Shown: positions 13,301-22,573 of the stretch, in pieces
How positions within the stretch are numbered: position 1 is the first letter of the stretch
Layout of the letters: each line of letters starts with the position of its first letter
From: Pterois miles
Lineage: Eukaryota; Chordata; Actinopteri; Perciformes; Scorpaenidae
Direction of reading: 5' to 3'
Assembly: GCA_947000775.1 (NCBI GenBank)
Contig: CAMQGK010000466.1
Location: 186,001 to 250,000, forward strand
DNA: 64,000 nucleotides
The notes under the pieces: model-generated
Database searches by the model: none
The model's input: the letters and a program-made list of their open reading frames with translations, nothing else
Told to the model about the DNA's origin: nothing
Position numbers and translations under genes: made by a program

Positions 13301-14097
13301 TGGCGACTACATTTATGCTTCAAAAATCACAAAAGTGGTGTTTATTTGTGGAGATTATCGTGTTGAAAAAAACCTGTAAGTATCATAAACGTTTGCTTGC
13401 CAAAGAGTTTATTATCTTTATTTTTTTGTCGCGGGAACCAGAGCGATGCTAACTTCCGGGTTAACGTACAATAATACGTCATCCCCGCAGCGCTTTACGT
13501 CCTATATCTTCTCCCTTAATAACAATAACATCACAACAGAACCTGGACATTAGGAACAATATACTGGCAAATAATAATGACACTGTAGGTGTTGTCACAT
13601 AACAGATGCTGTTATTTATATATATATATATATACTATAATAAAAATGTATTTTAAAAAGTGGATGATTATAAAATATATAGTGTAATACCATTTAGTCT
13701 CTAAATTCACAGGCTGGTCAACTGGACGTCATTTGCTCTAGTTTTATGTAACGTGTAATGTATTGTGTGTATGTTGGAGATACTCGATGACATTAATTCA
13801 GCAAGGAAGAACATTTAGCATCATATGTCCACGTATACCGAGACATTAGCGACAGAGACACAAACCTCGCGTAGCAACCCGCAGTCCCAACACATCCTCC
13901 GGCGTGATGTGTCCGCTTTGTGTCCGCAGGTCTTCCTCCGTGACGGGCCTGCTGTCCACCTGGCTCCTCCGGGACTTGAGCCTCTTCAGAACCCCTCCGC
14001 CGGGCTTGCGGTCCCGCGGAGGAGCCGCAGTGCCGTGCCCGCCGCCGGAGACATTTTCAGCAACAGGCGCGTCGCTGCGGGCTTTGGCTCCGCTCAT
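7218..14097 (-). CDS. unc119b: unc119b, complete gene: UNC119-family lipid-binding chaperone (5 coding exons)
   Basis: Joining minus-strand exons 14097-13866, 11929-11816, 11593-11494, 11309-11137 and 7330-7218 gives an uninterrupted 243-residue frame; family members have about 240-250. All junctions are GT-AG and in phase. UNC119 proteins bind N-terminal myristoyl groups in a beta-sandwich pocket and carry cargo such as transducin alpha, Src-type kinases and ciliary proteins; ARL2/ARL3 release the cargo. The N-terminal 65 or so residues are variable and basic. The PDE6D-like core starts at YLCKPEDN and ends with the hallmark HNKADYAYNGGQ. The b paralogue is chosen over unc119a because DLETGTVLFEIAKP, SAGRFVRYQFTP and PYETRSDSFYFV match UNC119B. 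The 3' UTR may be long: an AATAAA on the minus strand lies near 5103-5108, about 2.1 kb past the stop, but this is uncertain. Confidence 0.95.
7502..8250 (+). repeat. Dispersed repeat family K, copy 1, interrupted by a SINE
   Basis: The left part ('gggctgcaagaatgggtcc') and the right part (from 'ttttaacgttttg') are contiguous or nearly so in the other two copies (13010-13540 and 42018-42480). Here they are split by the SINE at 7558-7802. It lies in intron 4 of unc119b. No coding capacity was recognised. Confidence 0.7.
7558..7802 (-). mobile_element. tRNA-headed SINE, partial copy with internal deletion
   Basis: Read on the minus strand it starts with the family head (GGTGGTGCAGTGGTTAGCAC). 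It lacks the box-B part, then continues through 'tgtggagtttgcatg' to 'ccagctgggatt'. The simple-repeat tail is missing. Same family as the full copies at 42883 and 46562. Confidence 0.85.
9708..9969 (+). mobile_element. tRNA-headed SINE, 5'-truncated copy
   Basis: Begins inside the family at 'ctgtgtggagtttgcatg' and runs through 'gactctaaattgcccgtagg' to 'acgggataagtggttgaag' with a short GATGGATTA tail. It has no tRNA-like head, as expected for incomplete reverse transcription. Intron 4 of unc119b. Confidence 0.85.
9972..11044 (-). mobile_element. hAT-like non-autonomous DNA element (TAGGGCTGTCA ends), family F copy 1
   Basis: The left end TAGGGCTGTCAAAGTTAA and the right end 'aactgacagcgcta' form short terminal inverted repeats. 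The inner part (about 10750-11044) matches, in reverse, copies at 23079-23400 and 39900-40260. The interior also holds a stretch with 'cccttgacctctgacctc' shared with the TTAA-flanked MITE family, so it is probably composite. No transposase frame is seen. Confidence 0.6.
11137..11309 (-). CDS. unc119b: unc119b coding exon 4
   Basis: Encodes VEFTVGNRPLNSFRMIERHY through CEHIYEFPQLSDSL, the central beta-sandwich of the lipid-binding fold. Phase 2 in, phase 1 out; donor GTGAGT on the minus strand. Confidence 0.97.
11494..11593 (-). CDS. unc119b: unc119b coding exon 3
   Basis: Encodes an acidic linker (EDDEENREAD), then ASAGRFVRYQFTPAFLRLRT and VGAT. The acidic linker is variable between UNC119 paralogues; the following strand is nearly invariant. 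Confidence 0.97.
11816..11929 (-). CDS. unc119b: unc119b coding exon 2
   Basis: Encodes GYLCKPEDNIYNIDFVRFK followed by IRDLETGTVLFEIAKPPHT. The core fold starts here. The acceptor is 'cgttgcag' and the donor 'gtaatg' on the minus strand. Confidence 0.97.
12201..12736 (+). mobile_element. hAT-like MITE with 'cacagccctaa' end, carrying a nested fragment
   Basis: The left end 'ttagcggtgtaggaaaatat' and right end 'ttgccaacacacagcccta' match the ends of the copy at 50018-50466 and, inverted, the copy at 62867-63217. Between about 12290 and 12660 the sequence switches to an inverted piece of the TTAA/CCCTCTGAGACCC MITE family, so a second element inserted into it. Intron 1 of unc119b. Confidence 0.6.
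13010..13540 (+). repeat. Dispersed repeat family K, copy 2
   Basis: Close match to 7502-8250 (outside the SINE) and 42018-42480. Shared strings include 'gcgactcgt', 'gtgtatactctccctc' and 'agcgatgctaacttc'. This copy has no SINE and shows the uninterrupted order. Intron 1 of unc119b. Confidence 0.7.
13866..14097 (-). CDS. unc119b: unc119b coding exon 1
   Basis: Starts MSGAKARSDAPV. It contains a basic, Gly-rich stretch with GGGVLKRLKSRR, which parallels the N-terminus of mammalian UNC119B, and ends at ITPEDVLGLRVATR. This ATG opens the conserved N-terminus. The donor is 'gtttgt' on the minus strand after CGAG. The exon is GC-rich, as usual for a first exon near a CpG-rich promoter. Confidence 0.92.
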
Positions 14098-14319
14098 CGT
14101 TCACTCTCACTCGGCTTCCCTCTGTGTCTTCCACTGGGTGTCTTCGGTCCTCTCTTCTGATAAATGCTAGAAGAATAAGATGGCGTCGTAGCGTTAGATG
14201 TCGAATGTCGAGAAAACTGTCGGTGAACGGTCAAGCGCTTGTTTTTGTGAGCACATGCTGTACAGTTGCCATGACAACTCGTCCGGTGAACCAGAGGAGG
14301 AAGTGGTTCCTCGAAATGT

Positions 14320-14336
14320 CCACTAGGGGGCGCTGG
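14320..14336 (+). promoter_or_regulatory. CTCF-like motif upstream of unc119b
   Basis: CCACTAGGGGGCGCTGG fits the CTCF core consensus at every defined position. It lies about 220 bases upstream of the unc119b start codon, between that promoter and the simple-repeat block. That is a plausible boundary or promoter-proximal position; binding is inferred only. Confidence 0.55.
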
Positions 14337-14365
14337 ACGACCCCCTCAGTTCTCCAGACTGCTGC

Positions 14366-14366
14366 C

Positions 14367-14399
<33 letters not shown>

Positions 14400-14450
14400 G
14401 CAACAACAACAACAACAACAACAACAATAATAATAATAATAATATTATTA

Positions 14451-14501
<51 letters not shown>

Positions 14502-14930
14502 TTACAAAGTAAAAATAATGTATGTCTACTAAGGATGCATTACTACTACAACTACAACTACTACCTATACTACTGCTATTACAACTACTATGCACCATCA
14601 TCATCATCATCATCACAATTATAATAATAATAATAATAATCATCATCATCATAAAATTAGCAATATCACATATTAATGTATAATAAATATACTGTAGGTC
14701 TATTGAAGAATCATTACTACTGCTACTACAACAACTACTACTACCACTACTACTACTATTACTACTACTTGGCCTAAAAATAAAAATGATGATAATAATA
14801 ATAATAATGATGATAATATTAATACTTAAATTTGCAGTATCACAATGTAAATATAGTGTAGGTCTATTGAAAAATACTACTGCTACTACAAGTGCTCCTA
14901 CTAGGCCTAATACCACTACTACTACAACCC

Positions 14931-14970
<40 letters not shown>

Positions 14971-14975
14971 TTACT
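14366..14975. repeat. Compound trinucleotide-repeat block (CAA, AAT, CAT, TAC)
   Basis: A CAA tract at 14366-14426 is followed by AAT at 14427-14500 and CAT at 14591-14615. Mixed AAT/CAT lies at 14619-14655 and TAC-type runs at 14700-14770. AAT/GAT repeats lie at 14785-14825, and AAT at 14930-14970. The segments between the tracts resemble one another ('gtaggtctattgaagaatc' occurs near 14695 and, slightly changed, near 14860 and 14978), so larger units have duplicated. Any long frame here is repeat translation only. Confidence 0.9.
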
Positions 14976-15350
14976 CAAAGTCTACTGAAGAATCATTTTC
15001 AAAATGTAGGTTTGATAAGCAATTATTATAAGTTGTATTGTCTATATTAATTTATATTGTATTTTGATGCTTTGGCAACATTACTTTTAAAAACTTTTGT
15101 GTAAATAAATCCACTTTGATTTGAACTGACTTGAAGTCATCTTGTAGAATAGCACCTTCAGAGAGTAAAATATTTCAAACCCATAAGCCACAAGTGCAAA
15201 AATGCTGTTGTTGGATGCCACTGATGCACTAACATAAACAATATGTTAATGCTGCTTGCTGGTTGACATGGAGCTCTGTGCCACAGAAATGCAGCTGTGC
15301 CCTGTAGTAGCCTGTTTGATATGATCTGAAAGACATTTCTAGCCAGCCCA

Positions 15351-15367
15351 ACACACACACACACACA

Positions 15368-15440
<73 letters not shown>

Positions 15441-15442
15441 AC
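15351..15442 (+). repeat. (AC)n microsatellite
   Basis: About 90 bases of AC with one AAAA interruption and one AG interruption. It lies between unc119b and the next gene. From here to about 16,470 I see no gene; an octamer ATGCAAAT occurs at 15573-15580. Confidence 0.95.
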
Positions 15443-16477
15443 AGGTGAATTTTTATCTAAGAAATCTTATTTCTCAGGTTTGCTGGATAGCAGATATCTC
15501 ATCACGTTGTGACGTTTCCTACTCTAAAGCAGAGGCAACGCAAATTTAACGCAGTAAAAGCACAGGTGTTATGCAAATGACAGTTTAGTGTGTGAGAGCT
15601 GAGGTTCGCTTCCTGTTCCAGGTAGCCTCAGCAGTCAGCTCCCTCCATAAAGCAGTGAGGGCAGCATGAATCCAGGTCCGTTTAAGGTTATTTAAAGTAG
15701 CTTTATGTCTCAGTCAGGAGAACCTGTTAATCCAGTCCATTAAACAACAAACTTCTGTCAAGTTATAACGACTTTACACAGCACTTCTGGTCTGAGTTAT
15801 CAAAATAAAAGAGCCCCCGTGACACTGTCTAAATTTACAGTTCTGCTTTCATTTGAAATCATAGTGAGTCACTTCAGCCCAGTCATTAAGTCACTTTTGT
15901 ATTTTCTCAGTTGTACCTTAACATTTCAGACAGCCCCAGTTTTCAAACTGATTGCTTACCTTGGATTAATATAGGTTCTTTTCGTGACATGTTTTTATAA
16001 ACACAAGTGTAATTGACAAAAATAATAATAATCCCGTTCTATTTGGTGTCATAGCCATTCCTGCGAACCAGCATGCACAATACTAATAATACCTGCATGT
16101 GTAATTAATAACATAACAACTGTGAAAGGGTCAATTGCCATAAAACAGCAGTTTCAGGCCTAGTCCTTGGGTCCCAGATACTTCAATCAAGGCCCAGAGA
16201 TCTTCAGTTACATTGAAAGCTTGACCAAAGTTGCGTACTAGAAAGCAGGCTACAATAACTCAGGTAACCAGCATGCAAAGCATTTTAAGGTAAACATGTT
16301 ATGTGCCCTGTAATAATTAACACTTATGTGAAATGTCCGAAACCACCACAATAAAGTAAGGTAATTTAATTATAACTATATTATACCATTATATCAGTTT
16401 ACCTTGTTTTTTTCACTGTGTTACTGTTCTTTTTGTGTCATAATCATGGTCAATGTGGTCTCTATATTATAAGCAGG

Positions 16478-16910
16478 TTAAAGCTTCAGTAGGCAACAAG
16501 TTTTTGGCATCATTGGGCAAAAAATCCAAGTAACCTTTCAGCATATTGTAATTCAAGTGCACTGAGAGAAAACTTCTGCACCTCCTCATGGCTCTGTTTT
16601 CAGGTTTTCAAAATCTAGGCCATGACAGGAGACTTTCACCAATCATAGGTCATTTCAGAGAGTGTTCCCATTGGCTGTGCTCTGGCTGGCGGGCGGTGCT
16701 TGGTATTTCCCTAGGGGAACCCACATGGCTAAACAGTACACCACAAGATGTTTCTGATAACATTTGAGATGAGAAATAGACATTACAGTAACAGACTATA
16801 GGTTCATATTTGATCAGCACCGCCTAGTTTGAGAATGATTGACTGGTGGCTCTTATAGACGGAGGCTGGACCGCAGACTCCAGATCAGCTCTGATTGGTT
16901 GTTTTCCTTT
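16478..16910 (+). mobile_element. MITE of the TTAAAGCTTCAGTAGG family, copy 1
   Basis: The left end TTAAAGCTTCAGTAGGCA and the first 150 bases match the copy at 47099-47735, including 'cctttcagcatattgtaatt'. The right end is not clearly preserved here. Confidence 0.6.
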
Positions 16911-16924
16911 TATTATCATAAATT

Positions 16925-17545
16925 TATTTTTTACTTTATTCTCGTAATATTACGACTTTTTTCCCGTACATTTATGTCTTTATTCTTGTAAAGTTATAAC
17001 TTAACATTCATAAAGTTCATGACTTTATTCTCATAATGTTACGACTTTTTTTTTATAAAGTTATGACTTATTCACATAATATTACTACTGTTTTTCTTGT
17101 AAAGTCATGACTTTATTCTCATAATGTTACGACTTTTTTTCTCATAAAGTTATGACTTTATCCTCGTAATATCCATCCATCCATCTTCAACTGCTTATCC
17201 CGTTAGGGGAAGCCAATCCCAGCTGGCACTGGGCGAAGGTGAGGTACACCCTGGAGAGGTCGCCAGTCCATCGTAGGGCTGACACACAGAGACAGCCCAA
17301 CCATTCACGCTCACATTCACACCTGTGGGAGGAAGCCGGAGAACCCGGAGAAAACCCACACTAACACAGAGAGAACATGCAAACGCCACACAGAAGGGCC
17401 CCAAGCCGGATTCGAACCTGCGACCCTCTTGCTGCGAGGAGAAAGTGCTAACCACTGCAGCCCTTATTCTTGTAATATTACTACAATTTTTTTTTCTTGT
17501 AAACTTATATCTTTATTCTCATAATATTATGACTTTATTCACAAA
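16925..17545. repeat. AT-rich minisatellite, about 45-bp unit, split by a SINE
   Basis: Repeated units alternate 'tattctcataatgttacgac' and 'cttgtaaagttatgacttt'. About five units lie before 17170 and about one and a half after 17463, with the minus-strand SINE in between. Unit boundaries are approximate because the units are diverged. Confidence 0.75.
17171..17463 (-). mobile_element. tRNA-headed SINE in minus orientation, inserted in a minisatellite
   Basis: On the minus strand it reads GGGCTGCAGTGGTTAGCAC, a box-B-like GGTTCGAATCC, the 'tgtggcgtttgcatgttctc' body and an (ATGG)n tail. The 'gatgactctaaattgc' segment present in other copies is missing, so there is an internal deletion. Flanks are 'tcctcgtaatat' and 'ttcttgtaatat'. 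They may be a diverged duplication, or just two minisatellite units. Confidence 0.85.
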
Positions 17546-17739
17546 ATCTCCAATCTGCCCCCCCTCAATGTGGCCCTAACACCGCATTGTACAGCAGGGC
17601 ATGCTTTGGAAGTGCAAAAAAATAAATAAATAAAAATAAGAGGTAAAAAGGCACCAGCTGAAATCTTGCCTACGGTACCAAATTTGTCAGGACATGCCCT
17701 GGTGGCACAGTGTTTAATTGTGTCGCTCTTTTATTTTGA

Positions 17740-18033
17740 AGTGAAGGCCCACCACTTCCTGCCTCGTCTCGGTGTGCAGCTTGCTGGCCGGGGCAGCGTG
17801 GTTGCAGCTGAGGCGGGCAGCAGGGCGGAGGGAGTGTCTGCTGGGTGGAGGAGCAGGCTGACGTCTCGTTGGTGTGAGAGAGTCGGAAAGAAAAAAACAC
17901 ACACACACACACACACACACTGACAACAACTCAGCGGCCGAGACGATCACACAAAACTAAGGAAGACTTTTCATTTTCAACTCCTTCCCGCTTCCTTCTT
18001 CCCTCCACCTGTATGACTTGGTGAAGACAAAAG
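17740..18033 (+). promoter_or_regulatory. Probable promoter and non-coding first exon of the KIAA1671-like gene
   Basis: A GC-rich block (about 17760-17890) and a (CA)12 tract precede a stretch ending 'gaagacaaaag|gtaaag', a good splice donor after 18033. The next usable acceptor leading to the start codon is 'ccctcttttag' before 21554. The transcription start was not determined. The MITE and other repeats at 19.5-21.3 kb would then lie in intron 1. Confidence 0.5.
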
Positions 18034-19495
18034 GTAAAGGACGTTACTCTGCTAAACCGTTAGAAAAGTTCATAAAGCTGGTGTTAACAGCAGGTGCACG
18101 GTCTTTATCCTAATTTCCTAGCTTTGTAACGTGAACGTGTGGGGTAACGTTACTACCTTTGAGTTACTTGTATCCTCACAAAAGGAGCCGAAGACTGACA
18201 GCCTAGCTTGAATTAAAGTTAGCCTACTTTACATTCACTTTCCTTTGTCCTGCCTCAGAGGACTCGCTGCCGGTTCAACGACTGGGAGTTCATTGTTGAC
18301 GCGTTTATTAGTAACTTATTAACAACCCGCAATGAAACATAGGGGCTGACATAACGTTAGTACCGCCGTTTAACGTGTGCTGTAAGTCATTACATTACCA
18401 GACTTAAGCCAGAAAGTGACGTTACGTGGTTAGCTTGTCACAGCATCACTGCGAGAAGTTAATAACACGGTGGACATCTGAACGAAAGTGGAGCCTCGGC
18501 AGGACAGCAGGCACCACAGGCAAACAAAGATAAAGAAACACAAAATCCCACCAGCTAACTGCTGCTGCAGGATGATTTTCTCTGGCTCCATGAATGTGAC
18601 CTAAATAAGCAACAGAAACCATCAATCAGCTGCTGCTTTATCTACCAGACAGTGTTTGTTTCTTAGGAATTCAACTGTAAAAAAAAAAAAGAAAAGGAGG
18701 AAAGCAGAAACAAACAGGACACAGCTTTAAGAGTCCAATCAGATCACATTACACAATACTATGCACGCCCAGAGGTGCTGTGTGTTTGAGCAAAGCAGCA
18801 AAAAAGAAAAGCACATAGGTCCTAACATGCACAAATACCTCAGTGCACACAGGCTGACTGTGATCTGGAATCAATACAATTGATCCAAACCGGCTGTAGA
18901 TTGATCATGTGAGAGTGACACTGTTAAGCATTTTGCTGACAAACACTGAGTCGCACAGTATCAAACTGTGGGGCGTGGAGTTACCGGTTTGTGCCAAAGT
19001 ATTACAGGTCAAACCAGATGAGAGTGCCTCAGGTATTTTGTGCAACAATATTGGAAACATGACTGTTATCTTTTTCACACGGTGGGTAAGTTTGACCTTC
19101 ATTTGACTCGTGGCAGCGTTTATCTGTCAGTGGTTTCGGTTCAGGTGGAGATCTGGGGTCGTTTCTACGCACCATATTGACAATGCATCAGACCTGCTTC
19201 AGCCTCCTGCCTGTTTTGGTTTCTGTGTTAGTAGTTTTTCATGTTAAGCGTGGTTTAAAAAATGACAAAACTGTCGACTGTCAAAATCTCACATTATAAC
19301 GCTGTAATATCAGACTTCATGTCTGTTATTTATCTATCTATGCCTATTTATTTTCTACTTGTACAGTGTTTATGTATAACACACCAGCTTGTGATGAATA
19401 GATTCAAGCAGTGTCACCTAATCACATGATGACAGCTGTTTACTTGCTGGGTGCCCTCTGAAGTGAGGAAGTAATCAAAGATCCACAACAGAAGG

Positions 19496-20577
19496 TTAAC
19501 CCTCTGAGACCCATTTAGACCTGTTTTTGTCTTTTTTAGAGTGGGAGCAGGGGGTCTGTCAGGGGAGATGACAGGTCAACAGTCCATCACCTGAAAGCTG
19601 AGAACCTGAAGATTAATTTGAGAGGCAGCTCAGCACTGTGTCATGTTGTTCTAGTCACAAATCAGAAATAAACAATTGATTAATCAAATTACAATAGTGT
19701 ATAAGGGCTTAGAACATTATGATAGATATATATATAAGTATATGATGATCATTATCATGCTCTGTTATGTCTCTTAAGATGTTGCAGCAATTTTTGGGTT
19801 GATACCATTTGTTTTGCAGATTTAATGCTAAATTTATCCTCCAAAATGCCACATTATGACACTAAAACCTTGAGGAATACCACAGAAGAAGTCATGCTGT
19901 GATTTGGTATCAAAAACTTTTGACTTTTGGAGGTTTCTGCAAGAACTGCATTTTTTGGCAATTGGATTGTGAGCCCTTCTGTTATGTAAACTGCTCAGAA
20001 ACCCCCTTATTGTCAGTCTATGTAGGAAACCCATCCATCTTCTGAATCCTCTAGGTCTCTAGTTTGTGGCTGTCAAGTTTCACGAGGCTGTGATTATCCC
20101 AGAGGTCAGAGGTCATTTTGTACAGTGAGGTCAAAAACGGGGACTACTGTGGGGGCTAGTATCACCACACATGAATACAACTGGGCTCATTGGATCCACA
20201 AGCGTCTCAGCTTTACAGTGATGCCCAATTTATGCAATTCAAAGACTGTTTAGGGACCACAGTATGCAGAAATATTCAAATCCACCATTTAGAATAGGTG
20301 AAAACAACACATTTATACTGCATGCAAAAAATGCTTTGATTTGTGGATACCCATAGAACCCATTGGCATTCATATATCTTTATATATCAGAGGTCAAGGG
20401 CCCATTTGACATGCCAGTTTTTCCTCACCTATCTTTGGAGCGTTATTTAACCTCCTTCCCAACAAGTTAACATGACATAGTTGGTATCAATTAATACCTT
20501 AGGTGGTTTCACATGATATCAGTACCTTCGCTCTACCTCTAAAACTGAACCTGCTACAGTGAGTGTTAGAGGGTTAA
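19496..20577. mobile_element. Non-autonomous piggyBac-like MITE, full-length copy A
   Basis: TTAA is followed by CCCTCTGAGACCC at the left end, and the right end is 'gttagaggg' followed by TTAA. The ends are inverted repeats for the first 10 or so bases. TTAA target duplication and a CCC start are the piggyBac hallmark. There is no transposase frame. Related pieces occur at 12290-12660, 33525-33615, 42795-44015 and 57559-58267. Confidence 0.65.
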
Positions 20578-20964
20578 TAATATTCCCTTATGAGTTAGAT
20601 ATAACACTGGCTATTAGTAGATTCAATCTTAAAAAAAATGTAGTCCACGTTGCTCGGGGCATGAAGAAATAGTTTGTCCTTGACAGCTGTGACCGGTTGG
20701 ACAACACAAGGACTGATGTATAATTTAGTTTCCCATCCTACTGCGCGAGTCTTCTCTGTTCATCTAAATTGATGTTAAGTCAAGTTTTGGACATCATCAA
20801 TCAAGCTGAGCCCTCTGAAGCCACTTGCAACATAACAGCTAATAACCAAGCTGAAAACCTGACAGTGACTGAGAGGTTAGCTCTTCAGCATGAGGAAGAA
20901 ACTGGCCATTTAATTGGTTTAATTGTGTAGAAAAGAGCCCATTTGTCAACATTTTTGTTATTGT

Positions 20965-21312
20965 TTCAAAATAGGGCTCCATATAATTATTATTGTCACT
21001 GTCGATTAATCTGCCGATTATTTTCTTGATTAATCGATGACTTGCTTGATCTATAAAATGCTGGAAAATGGTGAAAAATGTGCACCAGTGTTTCAAGAGA
21101 TGACATCCTCAAATGTCTGGTTTTGTCTACAGCTCAAAGATATTTAGTTTACTGTCACTGAGGAATAAAGAAATCAGAAAACATTTTAGAGGCTGGAATC
21201 ATAGAATTGTGACGTTAAAAAAAAATACTCAAACTGATTAGTCGATGATCAAAATAGTTGCTGATTAATTTAATAGTTGGCAACTAATCGATTAATTGTT
21301 GCAGTTCTAACA
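20965..21312. repeat. Dispersed repeat family G, copy 1 ('cgattaat' palindromes)
   Basis: Contains several 'gattaatcga' strings and ends 'cgattaattgttgcagttct'. A related, inverted copy lies at 54248-54450 ('agagctgcaaagattaatca'). Family not identified. Confidence 0.6.
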
Positions 21313-21563
21313 AAATAAAAATGATCCCAGCAGGAAGAGTTTTCATAGTTTCTGGTGTTTATTCAGTGTGATTGCTTACTTTCTATTTGCCCTTGCAGAG
21401 GTAATGTGCTTTAAAAAGTCTAGACAGACCAGAGTCATCCACTCTTCTTTGTTGAAACATAACCAACGGGCTGTTTCCGCACAGAGAATGTTTTTCAATG
21501 TAAATACATAGTTTTGGCTGTATGTAAACACTTCCTCTCCTCCCCTCTTTTAGCGACTCAGTT

Positions 21564-22573
21564 ATGGAGAGCTCCATTGAGGTTTCCCAGACTGGTGGCA
21601 ACCCTAACCCTAAGCCAGCTCTGGCCCCCAAACCTCTGCTCGCTCCCAAGCCCTTCTCTCTGCAGAAGAACACCACCATTCGCTCCATCCATGCCCCGAA
21701 GGTGGCAGCAACAACAACACCGCAGCCTAGAAAACCTAAGGCCACGGGTGTCCCCAAACCAACTGTGCCCACCCCAGCTCAGAAACCCCCTCAACAAACT
21801 AAAACCTCAGATTCCAAACCCAGACCTGGAAGTGTGCTCCCCAAAGGCCAACCAAAAACAACAACAACCAAAGAAAGAAAAGCCACTCCACATGGAGAAG
21901 GTACTGCTGATTCTAGTGTAAGAAAAGCAGATCCAGCCTCACAAACCGCTCCACCCAAAGAGACGCCCAAGTCCGAGCCAATCCAGAGAGATGATGTCAC
22001 CCAAGGAAACCACAAAGCATCCGCGAATACTGTAAACTCAGAACAGAGAGACGGAAAAAAGAAAGAAGACAAAAGTCAGACGTCTGTCGTCCAAAATCGT
22101 GAAGAATCAGGAAGTGATGTTTCCTCTACAGGCAGTCCTGTATATCGATGGGGCGGCAGCAGGAACCGTCTGTCCATGGAGCTCACCTCGAAGTTCGAGT
22201 CAGGTGGCCTCTCTCTGCCCCCAAAGCAAAGTGTAACCACATCTACAGCCAGCACCAAAGACGATACAAACAAGCCTTCAAATCCAGAGCCAAGCCGGAC
22301 ATCATCAGAGCCATCAAACAGAGAGAACGATGATGGTGCACTCAAAGAGGATTACAGCGGAGGAGACAGTATAAAACGCAGAATCAGCCTCCTGTTTGAC
22401 TCGTCATCAAGGCCAGAGGCTGTGGCAAAGAGAGAGGAGCCAGAAATCATAAATGGTACTGAAGCTGTAAAGGGGGTCAAGGAGAGGATCAAAACCTGGG
22501 CCACGGAAACGATCCCTGAGGGTCCGAAGACTGAGAAGAAGCCACGGGTTGCACCCCGACCTCGCTCTAAGAG
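21564..22573 (+). CDS. kiaa1671: KIAA1671-like first coding exon
   Basis: The acceptor 'cctcttttag' before 21554 leaves a 10-base leader and an ATG in GTTATGG context (G at -3 and +4). It encodes 336 residues plus two bases: PKPALAPKPLLAPKPFSLQK, a Lys/Pro/Thr-rich middle, GSPVYRWGGSRNRLSMELTS, SIKRRISLLFDSS and WATETIPEGPKTEKKP. The donor is AAGAG|gtgagc. Mostly low-complexity and likely disordered. Confidence 0.9.

Noticed and set aside
14323..14916. 197-residue minus-strand open frame rich in Ile, Leu and Ser
   Set aside because: It is the translation of AAT, CAA and CAT repeat tracts, with no splice context or homology.
17405..17460. tRNA-like sequence (GGTTCGAATCC on the minus strand)
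   Set aside because: It is the head of a SINE present in five copies here; no complete cloverleaf.
21383..22072. Minus-strand open frames over the first KIAA1671-like coding exon
   Set aside because: They are shadows of a Pro/Lys-rich coding exon with supported start, phase and donor on the plus strand.
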